NCBI RefSeq assembly: GCF_017347605.1
Contig: NZ_AP024484.1
Coordinates: 2,122,501 to 2,186,500 of the forward strand
DNA length: 64,000 nucleotides
DNA from: Prevotella herbatica
Lineage (GTDB): Bacteria > Bacteroidota > Bacteroidia > Bacteroidales > Bacteroidaceae
Reading direction: 5' to 3'
Position numbers and translations under genes: made by a program. Shown one piece after another: positions 1-8,254 of the stretch. How positions within the stretch are numbered: position 1 is the stretch's first letter; every line of letters begins with the position of its first letter. The notes beneath the pieces were generated by a model. It did not search any database, was not told where the DNA came from, and saw only the letters and a program-made list of their open reading frames with translations.

Positions 1-1
1 A

Positions 2-940
2 GCACAGATATTTAGAAATGTTGACTTGAAAGGAAGAAACTATGCTGACAGTCTCAGAGATGCAACACGTAGAGCGGCAATAATGAAAGGCTCAGGTAGG
101 TTTGTTAGAATTTCTATTGATGATCGCACACATGATTATATTGATGTTTGCTATGACGATTCTGTTATTCTGAAAAGGCTTGCTTATTATCCTTATGTCC
201 AATTGGGCGTAGTCTTTATATTTGTTGCAATAGTGATATTTGCTTTGTTAGCTTCAAAAAAGGCTGAACATAACATGATTTGGGTTGGACTGAGTAAGGA
301 AACGGCTCATCAGCTTGGTACTCCAATATCTAGTCTTCTTGCATGGATTGAGATTTTTAAAGAAGACTATCCCAAAGAGCCTTTGGTGCCTGAGATGGAA
401 AAAGATGTGAAACGCTTGCAGATTATAGCTGAAAGATTTTCAAAAATAGGTTCTTTACCAGCTTTATGTTCTGTAAACTTGATAGATGTACTTAATCATG
501 TTATTGATTATATGGAAAAACGGATTCCTAGCAGTATCAATCTGATAAGGGATTTGCCAGATCATGACGTTGTTATTATGCTTAATACGTCTCTATTTGA
601 ATGGGTTGTGGAAAATCTGTTTAAAAATGCTATTGACTCATTGAGTGGGATAAAAGGGACAATAACAGTAAAGGTAACAGAATTTACAGATATAGTGTCA
701 ATAGAAATATCAGATACCGGTAAGGGCATAAAGTCTAAAGATATTAGTAATGTGTTTTGTCCAGGATTCACAACAAAGAAAAGAGGGTGGGGGCTCGGTT
801 TGTCATTAGCAAAAAGAATAGTAGAAGACTACCATAAAGGCAAAATATTTGTTAAGTATTCAGATGTGGGAAAAGGAACCGTGTTTTGTATAGAACTCCC
901 TAATAACCCAAAGCTAATAAGTTTATCATCAGCGGATTAG
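2..940 (+). CDS. Sensor histidine kinase, 5' end cut by window edge
   Basis: The reading frame is open to the left edge, so the N-terminus is missing; an internal TTG at 26 is unlikely to be the start. What remains is the end of a periplasmic sensor region, one transmembrane helix (YVQLGVVFIFVAIVIFALL) and a kinase core. The H-box is SKETAHQLGTP with the phospho-accepting His. The N-box is NLFKNAIDSL, the G1 box is DTGKGI, the F box is VFCPGFTTKK and the G2 box is GWGLGLSLAK, so the ATP-binding HATPase_c domain looks intact. It should autophosphorylate and pass phosphate to a response regulator, which is not in this window. It ends at a TAG 27 bp before the yceD promoter. The signal sensed cannot be told from the sequence. 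Confidence 0.9.
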   Translation, partial: AQIFRNVDLKGRNYADSLRDATRRAAIMKGSGRFVRISIDDRTHDYIDVCYDDSVILKRLAYYPYVQLGVVFIFVAIVIFALLASKKAEHNMIWVGLSKETAHQLGTPISSLLAWIEIFKEDYPKEPLVPEMEKDVKRLQIIAERFSKIGSLPALCSVNLIDVLNHVIDYMEKRIPSSINLIRDLPDHDVVIMLNTSLFEWVVENLFKNAIDSLSGIKGTITVKVTEFTDIVSIEISDTGKGIKSKDISNVFCPGFTTKKRGWGLGLSLAKRIVEDYHKGKIFVKYSDVGKGTVFCIELPNNPKLISLSSAD

Positions 941-967
941 TAAAAAACTAATTTTTTTGCCTTTTAA

Positions 968-999
968 TTGTTATATATCAGAAAATATTCGTAACTTTG
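968..999 (+). promoter_or_regulatory. Bacteroidota-type promoter for yceD-rpmF-fabH
   Basis: A -33 TTG lies at 968-970 and a -7 TAACTTTG at 992-999, 21 nt apart. The yceD ATG begins only 9 nt after the -7 element, so the 5' leader would be a few nucleotides at most. Confidence 0.75.
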
Positions 1000-1007
1000 C
1001 AACCCGT

Positions 1008-1535
1008 ATGGTAAATTTAGAATCCTTAAAAATTGACCTAAAGAGCTTGGAACAGGGCGCGACGCCTTTTGAGTTTGAGCTTGATGATGCGTTTTTTGAG
1101 TCTTTAGAGACGACGGAAGTGCAACGGGGCAATTTGCATGTTAGTTTGTTGGTTAACAGAACTAATGACTATTATGACTTGAATTTCCATATTGAAGGTT
1201 CGGTGATGGTTCCTTGTGATTTATGTCTTGATGACATGGAGCAGAAGATTGATACCGATAATCGCCTTGCTGCTAAATTTGGAGAAAACTACTCAGAAGA
1301 TGATGACCTTGTGACGGTAGTCGAGGACGAAGGAATACTTGATGTCGCATGGTTCATTTATGAATTTACTGAACTTAATATTCCCATCAAGCACGTGCAT
1401 GCACCTGGAAAATGCAACCCGGCTATGATAAAGAAGCTCCAAGAGCATTCTGCTACCCGAAGTAGTGGGGAAGAAATTGAGAATGATGTAGATCCACGTT
1501 GGGCAGCGCTTTCTAATTTAAAAATTGAAGATTAA
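1008..1535 (+). CDS. yceD: YceD/DUF177 family protein
   Basis: A 175-residue DUF177 protein. The family is almost always encoded directly before rpmF, as here, and in other organisms is linked to 23S rRNA accumulation. The ATG at 1008 is chosen because the longer frame from 957 would run through the promoter, and because the product then starts MVNLESLKIDL, typical of the family. A Cys pair (VPCDLCLDDM) near residue 73 matches the conserved CxxC of DUF177. The C-terminal part is acidic and ends in WAALSNLK, the usual family terminus. It is followed 26 bp later by rpmF and is presumably co-transcribed with it. Confidence 0.9.
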   Translation: MVNLESLKIDLKSLEQGATPFEFELDDAFFESLETTEVQRGNLHVSLLVNRTNDYYDLNFHIEGSVMVPCDLCLDDMEQKIDTDNRLAAKFGENYSEDDDLVTVVEDEGILDVAWFIYEFTELNIPIKHVHAPGKCNPAMIKKLQEHSATRSSGEEIENDVDPRWAALSNLKIED

Positions 1536-1561
1536 AATTAAAATTAAAAGATTTAAAAATT

Positions 1562-1747
1562 ATGGCACATCCTAAAAGAAGACAGTCAAAGACTCGTACA
1601 CTTAAGAGAAGAACTCATGATAAGGCAGTAGCTCCTACATTGGCAGTATGCCCAAATTGTGGCGCTTACTATGTTTATCACACAGTATGTCCAACTTGCG
1701 GTTATTATAGAGGCAAGGTTGCTGTTGTTAAGGAAGTAGCAGAATAA
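1562..1747 (+). CDS. rpmF: 50S ribosomal protein L32
   Basis: A 61-residue protein of the large ribosomal subunit. The basic N-terminus (MAHPKRRQSKTR) is the L32 signature. Two Cys pairs, CPNC and CPTC, form the four-Cys zinc ribbon, so this is the C+ zinc-binding form rather than a zinc-free paralogue. The stop codon overlaps the fabH start by one base (TAATG), which suggests translational coupling. The yceD-rpmF-fabH order is a widely conserved operon joining ribosome and fatty acid synthesis. Confidence 0.98.
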   Translation: MAHPKRRQSKTRTLKRRTHDKAVAPTLAVCPNCGAYYVYHTVCPTCGYYRGKVAVVKEVAE

Positions 1748-2769
1748 TGGGCAAAATCAACGCGATAATCACCGGGGTTGGTGGCTATGTGCCAGACTAT
1801 GTCCTCAATAATGAGGAGTTGTCGCGTATGGTAGATACAACTGATGAGTGGATCACCACTCGCGTGGGCATCAAAGAACGCCGAATACTCACTGAAGAAG
1901 GACTTGGTACCAGTTATCTGGCACGTAAGGCTGCAAAACAGCTGATTCAGAAAACAGGAGTAGATCCAGATTCTATTGACGCACTCATCGTTACCACTAC
2001 TACCCCAGATTATAAATTTCCATCTACAGCCTCAATCGTATTGGGAAAGCTAGGCTTGAAAAATGCATTTGCATTTGACTTCGAGGCTGCTTGCTGTGGA
2101 TTCCTTTATTCACTTGACGTCGCAGCTGCGATGATACAGAGTGGTCGATATAAGAAGATAATCGTTATCGGTGCAGATAAGATGTCTTCATTAGTTGACT
2201 ATACTGATCGTCAGACTTGTGTTTTGTTTGGTGATGGTGCGGGAGCCGTATTGGTGGAAGCAAGTGATGATGATGGTTACGGTGTGCAGAATTCATACCT
2301 TCGTACAGATGGTCAGGGACTTCCTTTCCTACACATGAAGGCTGGTGGTTCTGTTTGTCCTCCTTCTCATTTTACTGTAGATCATCGTTTGCATTATCTT
2401 TATCAGGAAGGTCGTACGGTATTCCGTTATGCTGTTACTGATATGAGTGACGACGTTACTAAGATAATGGAAAAGAATAATTTGAAGGCTGAAGATGTTG
2501 ATTGGGTTGTTCCTCACGAGGCAAATCTAAGAATCATTGAAGCTGTAACAAAGCGAGCTGGAATTCCTATGGAGAAAGTCGTTGTGAATATTGAGCATTA
2601 TGGTAATACCAGTGCGGCAACAATTCCTTTGGCACTTTGGGATCATGAAAGCAACCTTAAGAGAGGTGATAATGTCATCTTTACGGCATTTGGAGCCGGT
2701 TTCGTTCATGGTGCATCTTATTATAAGTGGGCTTATGACGGTGGAACCTCTTCAGCGTCAACGAAATAA
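1747..2769 (+). CDS. fabH: 3-oxoacyl-ACP synthase III (KAS III)
   Basis: A 340-residue enzyme that condenses acetyl-CoA (or a branched acyl-CoA) with malonyl-ACP to start fatty acid synthesis. The nucleophile is the first Cys of EAACCGF (about residue 116). The catalytic His is in VPHEAN and the Asn in YGNTSAATIP, giving the Cys-His-Asn triad of FabH. The N-terminal TTDEWITTRVGIKERR motif is typical. The length is slightly above the usual 320-335 residues because of a short Ser/Thr-rich tail. Bacteroidota make iso and anteiso fatty acids, so a branched primer is plausible, but the sequence does not settle this. Confidence 0.97.
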   Translation: MGKINAIITGVGGYVPDYVLNNEELSRMVDTTDEWITTRVGIKERRILTEEGLGTSYLARKAAKQLIQKTGVDPDSIDALIVTTTTPDYKFPSTASIVLGKLGLKNAFAFDFEAACCGFLYSLDVAAAMIQSGRYKKIIVIGADKMSSLVDYTDRQTCVLFGDGAGAVLVEASDDDGYGVQNSYLRTDGQGLPFLHMKAGGSVCPPSHFTVDHRLHYLYQEGRTVFRYAVTDMSDDVTKIMEKNNLKAEDVDWVVPHEANLRIIEAVTKRAGIPMEKVVVNIEHYGNTSAATIPLALWDHESNLKRGDNVIFTAFGAGFVHGASYYKWAYDGGTSSASTK

Positions 2770-2792
2770 CGACTTTAAGTCAAAATGATAAT

Positions 2793-2838
2793 GAAACGCA
2801 TCCTTCTCATTTTTAGAAAGAATGCGTTTCTTTTGTTT
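2793..2838 (+). terminator. Intrinsic terminator after fabH
   Basis: The inverted repeat GAAACGCAT / ATGCGTTTC is extended by a CTT/AAG-rich inner part and followed by TTTTGTTTG. It lies between fabH and era. Confidence 0.6.
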
Positions 2839-2857
2839 GTTATAAACAGTAAATAGT

Positions 2858-3739
2858 ATGCATAAGGCAGGTTTTGTAAATATAGTGGGAAATCCAAACG
2901 TTGGTAAGAGTACTCTGATGAACCAACTTGTAGGCGAACGCATAAGTATCGCTACATTTAAAGCGCAGACTACTCGTCATCGTATCATGGGTATCGTTAA
3001 TTCTGACGATTGCCAGATCGTCTTTTCTGATACACCTGGAGTCTTGAAACCAAACTACAAGATGCAGGAAATGATGTTGGCTTTCTCGGAGTCAGCTCTT
3101 AATGATGCTGATATCTTGCTTTATGTAACCGATGTGGTTGAAACCCCTGAGAAAAACCTTGACTTTCTAGAAAAGGTAAAGAAAATGTCTATTCCTGTAT
3201 TACTGCTGATAAACAAGATAGACGAGAGTGACCAAAAAAAACTTGGTGACTTGGTAGAGAACTGGCATGCTCTACTTCCAAATGCTGAAATATTGCCTCT
3301 TTCTGCAAAGAATAAGTTTGGTGTAGATATTTTGCTAAAACGTATACAGGAATTACTCCCAGAATCTCCTGCTTATTTTGATAAGGAGCAGTTGACAGAT
3401 AAACCGGCTAAATTCTTTGTAAGTGAAATCATCCGCGAGAAAATTCTTCTTTATTATGATAAGGAAATTCCTTATAGTGTGGAAGTCAGAGTTGAACAAT
3501 TCAAGGAAGATGAACGTAAAATACATATAAATGCAGTGATATATGTAGAGAGAGATAGTCAAAAAGGTATAATTATTGGTCATCAAGGAGTTGCGTTGAA
3601 AAAGGTAAATACAGAATCACGCAAGGCTTTGGAGAGATTCTTTGATAAGACAATTTATCTTGAGACTTTTGTTAAGGTTGACAAGGACTGGCGATCATCG
3701 CAGAGGGAACTTGAAAGCTTTGGATATAACCCAGAATAA
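2858..3739 (+). CDS. era: GTPase Era
   Basis: A 293-residue GTPase needed for 16S rRNA maturation and 30S assembly. The N-terminal G domain shows G1 GNPNVGKST, the switch I region TTRHRIMG, G3 DTPG and G4 NKID. The C-terminal part (from about residue 200) carries the KH RNA-binding domain with the GxxG-type loop IIIGHQGVALKK. The length matches the family. It starts 20 bp after the terminator region and is followed 119 bp later by der, another ribosome-assembly GTPase. Confidence 0.98.
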   Translation: MHKAGFVNIVGNPNVGKSTLMNQLVGERISIATFKAQTTRHRIMGIVNSDDCQIVFSDTPGVLKPNYKMQEMMLAFSESALNDADILLYVTDVVETPEKNLDFLEKVKKMSIPVLLLINKIDESDQKKLGDLVENWHALLPNAEILPLSAKNKFGVDILLKRIQELLPESPAYFDKEQLTDKPAKFFVSEIIREKILLYYDKEIPYSVEVRVEQFKEDERKIHINAVIYVERDSQKGIIIGHQGVALKKVNTESRKALERFFDKTIYLETFVKVDKDWRSSQRELESFGYNPE

Positions 3740-3775
3740 TCATAATAGGCTCACTTGTGAGCTGATTAATAATAT

Positions 3776-3783
3776 TACTTTTG
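3776..3783 (+). promoter_or_regulatory. Possible -7 element upstream of der
   Basis: TACTTTTG in the era-der spacer fits TAnnTTTG. No clear -33 element is seen. The leader that follows holds a small hairpin (GAGAG CAAA CTCTC). This is a tentative call. Confidence 0.35.
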
Positions 3784-3858
3784 GCTCTGAATGGAATGAG
3801 AGCAAACTCTCCTTTAGGAGGGCCGAAGAATGTATAACTTCAGAAATAAAACAAATTT

Positions 3859-5172
3859 ATGGCAAATTTAGTTGCAATTGTAGGACGCCCGAATGTGGGA
3901 AAGTCTACGCTTTTTAATCGTTTGACACAATCACGCCGTGCTATCGTAAGTGATACCGCAGGTACCACAAGAGACCGTCAATATGGTAAATGCTCTTGGG
4001 GCTCAAAAGAATTTTCAGTAGTAGATACTGGTGGTTGGGTCGTAAATTCAGATGATATCTTTGAGGATGCTATTCGTCGCCAGGTTTTATTAGCTACTGA
4101 AGAGGCAGACCTTGTCTTGTTCATGGTTGATGTAACAACAGGTGTGACAGACTGGGATGAGGATGTTGCGACAATATTGCGTCGTGCAAAACTTCCTGTA
4201 ATCCTTGTTGCTAATAAAGTTGACAATAGCGGAGAATACTATGAAGCTGCTGAATTCTATAAATTGGGATTGGGTGAACCTCAGTGTATCAGTGCTGCAA
4301 CTGGTGGTGGATCAGGTGACTTGTTGGATTTGGTTATTGACAAACTGCCTCAGGAAAATCCTGAGATTGTCGAGGATGATATTCCTCGTTTCGCTGTAGT
4401 CGGCAGACCAAATGCAGGAAAAAGTAGTATCGTAAATGCTTTCATAGGTGAGGATAGAAATATCGTAACAGAAATAGCTGGTACTACAAGAGATAGTATT
4501 TATACACGTTATGACAAGTTTGGCTTTGATTTCTATCTTGTAGACACCGCTGGTATCCGTAAGAAAAACAAAGTTAGTGAGGACTTGGAATTTTATAGCG
4601 TCATGCGTTCTATCCGTTCTATAGAAAACAGTGATGTCTGCATACTTATGATAGACGCAACTCGTGGTATAGAAGCTCAGGATATGAACATATTCCAACT
4701 TATTCAGAAAAATAACAAGAGTCTTGTTTTAGTTGTAAACAAATGGGACCTTGTAGAGGATAAGAGTCAAAAGGTGATTGATACTTTTGAGGCAGCGATA
4801 CGTAGTCGTATGGCTCCATTTATTGACTTCCCAATAATATTTGTTTCAGCAATAACAAAACAGAGAATATTTAAAGTTTTGGAGACTGCTAAGGAAGTAT
4901 ATCTTAACCGCAAAGCACATGTTGGAACTTCTAAGCTCAATGAGGTAATGTTGCCAATCATAGAGGCAAATCCTCCTCAGAGTCTAAAGGGCAAGTATAT
5001 AAAGATAAAATATTGTACACAGTTGCCAAATACTCAGATTCCTTCATTCGTGTTCTATGCTAACCTTCCTCAGTATGTAAAGGAAAATTATCGTCGTTTC
5101 CTTGAAAATAAAATACGTGAGACTTGGAGTATGCACGGATGTCCAATAAATATTTTTATCAGACAAAAATAA
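3859..5172 (+). CDS. der: Ribosome biogenesis GTPase Der (EngA)
   Basis: A 437-residue double GTPase acting late in 50S assembly. Domain 1 (from residue 6) has [14 protein letters not shown] and NKVD. Domain 2 (from about residue 180) has [14 protein letters not shown] and NKWD. A C-terminal KH-like domain follows (about residues 350-437). The two tandem G domains are unique to Der, so the identification is firm. It ends just before a hairpin that abuts the next gene. Confidence 0.98.
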   Translation: MANLVAIVGRPNVGKSTLFNRLTQSRRAIVSDTAGTTRDRQYGKCSWGSKEFSVVDTGGWVVNSDDIFEDAIRRQVLLATEEADLVLFMVDVTTGVTDWDEDVATILRRAKLPVILVANKVDNSGEYYEAAEFYKLGLGEPQCISAATGGGSGDLLDLVIDKLPQENPEIVEDDIPRFAVVGRPNAGKSSIVNAFIGEDRNIVTEIAGTTRDSIYTRYDKFGFDFYLVDTAGIRKKNKVSEDLEFYSVMRSIRSIENSDVCILMIDATRGIEAQDMNIFQLIQKNNKSLVLVVNKWDLVEDKSQKVIDTFEAAIRSRMAPFIDFPIIFVSAITKQRIFKVLETAKEVYLNRKAHVGTSKLNEVMLPIIEANPPQSLKGKYIKIKYCTQLPNTQIPSFVFYANLPQYVKENYRRFLENKIRETWSMHGCPINIFIRQK

Positions 5173-5180
5173 AAAAGAAT

Positions 5181-5213
5181 CACCCTCATCTTTTATGATG
5201 AGGGGTATTTTTA
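5181..5213 (+). terminator. Terminator-like hairpin abutting the next start codon
   Basis: The stem ACCCTCATC / GATGAGGGGT has loop TTTTAT and is followed by ATTTTTAT. Only four bases separate it from the ATG of the downstream lipoprotein gene. It can end der transcription or act as an attenuator for the lipoprotein gene, for which no separate promoter is visible. Confidence 0.7.
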
Positions 5214-5217
5214 TATT

Positions 5218-5610
5218 ATGAAAAAGATATTCTATATATTACTGCTTGTCGCAGTTTTATTCTCATGTGGTTCACAGAAGAAAGATCCTAGTGAGATTGT
5301 TGGGAAAACCGCTAAGATATATTATGACTACTTGTTGAATGGTGATTATGACGCTTTTGTTGACGGAATGAATCAACCTGATCGTATACCTGATAATTAT
5401 CGAGAGCAGTTGGTTGCAAATGCTAAGATGTTTGTTGGACAGCAGCAAGAAGACCATAAAGGAATCAAGAAAATAGCAGTGTCTGACGCAAAAGTTGATA
5501 CTATACATAATACCGGAGATGCATATCTTTTGCTTACTTATGGTGACAAGACAACTGAACAAGTAGCCGTACCAATGGTTAAGCGCAAGGGCATTTGGTA
5601 TATGCGATAA
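5218..5610 (+). CDS. DUF4878-like small lipoprotein
   Basis: A 130-residue exported protein. The N-terminus MKKIFYILLLVAVLFSC is a lipoprotein signal peptide with lipobox LFSC (Cys17). The mature part resembles DUF4878, a fold related to NTF2-like domains and common in Bacteroidota: Y-D-Y-L-L-N-G-D-Y-D-A-F near residues 37-48, and a C-terminal beta segment ending VKRKGIWYMR. The function is unknown. The gene converges with mlaF, with only 7 bp between stop codons and no hairpin there. Its start follows a terminator-like hairpin at once, so its expression may depend on read-through from der. Confidence 0.8.
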   Translation: MKKIFYILLLVAVLFSCGSQKKDPSEIVGKTAKIYYDYLLNGDYDAFVDGMNQPDRIPDNYREQLVANAKMFVGQQQEDHKGIKKIAVSDAKVDTIHNTGDAYLLLTYGDKTTEQVAVPMVKRKGIWYMR

Positions 5611-5617
5611 AGACTTA

Positions 5618-6385
5618 TTATTTTCCTTCAGCCATTTCTGCCTTCTTTACCTTTCTAAATAGGTCACTGGCGAAGACAAGGTCGTTGAGCTTTTCATTTG
5701 TATTGCTCATGATGTCGTCTTTAGTGCCTTGCCATTCCTTATTACCTTTATAGATAAACAATATGTTTTCACCAATGGCCATAACTGAATTCATGTCATG
5801 GGTATTGATGATAGTTGTCATACTGTATTCTTTTGTTATTCCTGATAACAATTCATCAATAACAAGAGATGTCTTAGGATCAAGTCCGGAATTAGGTTCG
5901 TCGCAGAAAAGATATTTTGGATTCAAGACAATAGCTCTTGCTATTGCAACACGCTTCTGCATACCTCCTGATAATTCTCCAGGGAATTTTTGCTGTGCAT
6001 CAATAAGGTTTACTCTGTCTAGGCACTCCTGTGCTCTTTTTACACGTTCCTTATAATTCATACTAGAAAACATGTCTAATGGGAACATCACGTTTTCCAA
6101 TACGGTGAGAGAATCGAAGAGAGCTGCACTTTGGAAAATCATTCCCATTTCGCGTCTCATCATGACTTTCTCATTTTTACTCATTGTTATGAAATCGCGA
6201 TTGTCGTATAGCACTTTACCGCTAGTTGGATTTAGCAATCCTACTAAGTTCTTCATTAAAACTGTTTTTCCGCTACCGCTCTGTCCGATAATTAGGTTGG
6301 TCTTTCCGTTATCGAATACTGCATTAATGTCGTTTAGAACAGACTTGTCTTCAAAAGACTTATATAAATGTTGTACTTCAATCAT
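5618..6385 (-). CDS. mlaF: ABC transporter ATPase, MlaF-like
   Basis: A 255-residue ATPase of the Mla/MCE-type phospholipid transporter of the inner membrane. It shows Walker A GQSGSGKT, signature LSGGMQKR, Walker B YLFCDEP with D-loop SGLDP, and H-loop NTHDM. It overlaps the permease gene by four bases (ATGA), so the two proteins are probably made in equal amounts. The MCE substrate-binding protein (MlaD) is not in this window. In this phylum the transporter is thought to move phospholipids between the two membranes; the direction is not shown by sequence. Confidence 0.9.
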   Translation of the reverse strand: MIEVQHLYKSFEDKSVLNDINAVFDNGKTNLIIGQSGSGKTVLMKNLVGLLNPTSGKVLYDNRDFITMSKNEKVMMRREMGMIFQSAALFDSLTVLENVMFPLDMFSSMNYKERVKRAQECLDRVNLIDAQQKFPGELSGGMQKRVAIARAIVLNPKYLFCDEPNSGLDPKTSLVIDELLSGITKEYSMTTIINTHDMNSVMAIGENILFIYKGNKEWQGTKDDIMSNTNEKLNDLVFASDLFRKVKKAEMAEGK

Positions 6386-7140
6386 GATAATAACTGTGTG
6401 AGGAATACATCGGAAAATAAAATAAGAACACTGCTACTAACAACAGCGTCGGTGCTGGCTTTTCCAACATCAATGGATCCTCCTTTAACGGTATATCCAA
6501 AGAATGATGAGACACTAGCTATGATGTATGCAAAAAACATACTTTTAATGATGCTCATCCACATGAACCATGGATTAAAAGCATGCTGTATTCCAAGTGT
6601 CAGGTCATCAGGAGAAAGCATGTGACCGAGGTATGCTGTGCCATAAGCTCCAACAATGCCCATGGCAGAGCTAAAAATAACAAGAAATGGCATGATCGTC
6701 ATCAATCCCATAATTTTTGGAAGAATAAGATAGCTTGCCGAGTTAACTCCCATTATATCAAGTGCGTCAATCTGTTGTGTGACACGCATTGTCCCTAATT
6801 CAGAAGCAATGTTAGAACCAACTTTTCCTGCAAGGATAAGGCACATGATGCTACTCGAAAATTCAAGAAGCATAATCTCGCGAGTGGTATATCCTGATAC
6901 CCAGCGTGGCATCCATGGACTTTGGATATTTACTTTCATCTGTATACATATAACTGCACCGATGAAAAAAGATATAAGCAAAACAATACCAATAGAATTG
7001 ACTCCAAGTTGGGACATCTCTTTTATGTACTGCTTGAAAAACATTCTCATTCTTTCTGGACGAGATAAAGAATGCCCAATAAGAATAAGGTAGTCACCAA
7101 ATGTCGTGAGATATTTATATAATAATTTAATTATAAACAT
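6382..7140 (-). CDS. mlaE: ABC transporter permease, MlaE family
   Basis: A 252-residue MlaE/DUF140 permease with five or six hydrophobic helices. Family features include SSIMCLILAGKVGSNIASELGTMRVTQ (seen in the segment around 6775-6860), where the E-L-G-T-M-R-V-T-Q string is diagnostic. The start at 7140 (MFIIKLLYKYL) is preferred over an extension to 7197, because the extension would cross the promoter at 7165-7172. It forms an operon with mlaF and is divergent from lptB. Confidence 0.9.
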   Translation of the reverse strand: MFIIKLLYKYLTTFGDYLILIGHSLSRPERMRMFFKQYIKEMSQLGVNSIGIVLLISFFIGAVICIQMKVNIQSPWMPRWVSGYTTREIMLLEFSSSIMCLILAGKVGSNIASELGTMRVTQQIDALDIMGVNSASYLILPKIMGLMTIMPFLVIFSSAMGIVGAYGTAYLGHMLSPDDLTLGIQHAFNPWFMWMSIIKSMFFAYIIASVSSFFGYTVKGGSIDVGKASTDAVVSSSVLILFSDVFLTQLLS

Positions 7141-7164
7141 GTTATTATCCTTTGTTGTTTGTTG

Positions 7165-7172
7165 CAAAAGTA
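7165..7172 (-). promoter_or_regulatory. -7 element for mlaE-mlaF
   Basis: TACTTTTG is read on the minus strand, with a TTG 22 nt upstream (7195-7197). It lies 24 bp before the chosen mlaE start. Confidence 0.6.
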
Positions 7173-7224
7173 ACCAAATTTCTCTAAAAAACTGCAATAT
7201 TGAGAATAGTTTTTGTTTTTTTAT

Positions 7225-7255
7225 TTTGTATTCATGGTGATTTAAATTAACTTTG
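7225..7255 (+). promoter_or_regulatory. Promoter for lptB
   Basis: A -33 TTTG at 7225-7228 and a -7 TAACTTTG at 7248-7255 are spaced by 19 nt, a full match to the phylum consensus. Confidence 0.8.
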
Positions 7256-7274
7256 CATCCAAATTCATGGATTT

Positions 7275-8093
7275 ATGGACGAAACAAAGCTTACGACCCT
7301 TCGTACGGAAGGACTTGTGAAGCGTTATGGCAAGCGTACAGTTGCTAATGGCGTGAGCATAAATGTGAAACAAGGTGAGATAGTCGGACTTCTTGGACCT
7401 AACGGTGCGGGTAAGACTACTTCTTTCTATATGACGACTGGTCTGGTTGTTCCAAATGAGGGACATGTGTATATGGATGATACTGAGATTACGGATTATC
7501 CTGTGTATAAACGTGCCCGAGCTGGTATTGGTTATCTTCCACAGGAGGCCAGTGTGTTCAGAAAAATGAGTGTTGAAGACAATATTATGTCGGTGTTGGA
7601 AATGACTAAGCTGTCTCATGAACAACAACTAGAAAAACTTGAAAGTCTAATAAGAGAATTTCGTCTGACAAAGGTTCGTAAAAATAAAGGTGATCAGCTT
7701 TCTGGTGGAGAACGTCGTCGTACGGAAATAGCGCGCTGTCTTGCAATAAATCCTAAGTTTATTATGCTTGATGAGCCTTTTGCCGGTGTCGACCCAATTG
7801 CCGTAGAGGATATACAACATATTGTGTGGCGCTTGAAATATCGCAATATCGGAATTCTTATTACCGATCATAATGTGCAAGAAACTTTGTCTATCACCGA
7901 TAGAGCTTATTTGCTTTTCGAAGGTAGAATACTTTTTCATGGTTCTTCAGAGGAATTGGCTGCGAATCCAATAGTAAGAAAAAATTATCTTAGTGAGAAT
8001 TTCGTATATCGCAGATTTAAGCCTAATGAAGAGGACGAGGCTTTGGAAGAGCAAATAGAAGAAGAAAATGATTTGAAATCACATACTGATTAA
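7275..8093 (+). CDS. lptB: LPS export ABC transporter ATPase LptB
   Basis: A 272-residue ATPase that powers LptB2FG in moving lipopolysaccharide out of the inner membrane. It shows Walker [10 protein letters not shown], signature LSGGERRR, Walker B FIMLDEPF with D-loop AGVDP, and H-loop TDHNVQ. The Q-loop [11 protein letters not shown] is typical of LptB. The protein is about 30 residues longer than the E. coli enzyme because of an acidic tail ([16 protein letters not shown]) that is probably disordered. The Lpt partners are not adjacent, apart from the OstA-like protein encoded at 18.5-20.1 kb. Confidence 0.93.
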   Translation: MDETKLTTLRTEGLVKRYGKRTVANGVSINVKQGEIVGLLGPNGAGKTTSFYMTTGLVVPNEGHVYMDDTEITDYPVYKRARAGIGYLPQEASVFRKMSVEDNIMSVLEMTKLSHEQQLEKLESLIREFRLTKVRKNKGDQLSGGERRRTEIARCLAINPKFIMLDEPFAGVDPIAVEDIQHIVWRLKYRNIGILITDHNVQETLSITDRAYLLFEGRILFHGSSEELAANPIVRKNYLSENFVYRRFKPNEEDEALEEQIEEENDLKSHTD

Positions 8094-8190
8094 AATTGAA
8101 TGTATTCTGGGTAAGAAGAATGTATCGTGTAGGTATGGTTAAAAAAACAAATTTTTCTTTTATATATTAGGTATATTCGCTAATTATCAG

Positions 8191-8198
8191 TAATTTTG
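8191..8198 (+). promoter_or_regulatory. -7 element for tig
   Basis: TAATTTTG is followed by GCGG, with a leader of about 55 nt before the tig ATG. No convincing -33 element is seen. Confidence 0.55.
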
Positions 8199-8254
8199 CG
8201 GTCCGAAAATTGCCAAACAATAAAAAAATAATAATATAACAAAAACATCAGAAG

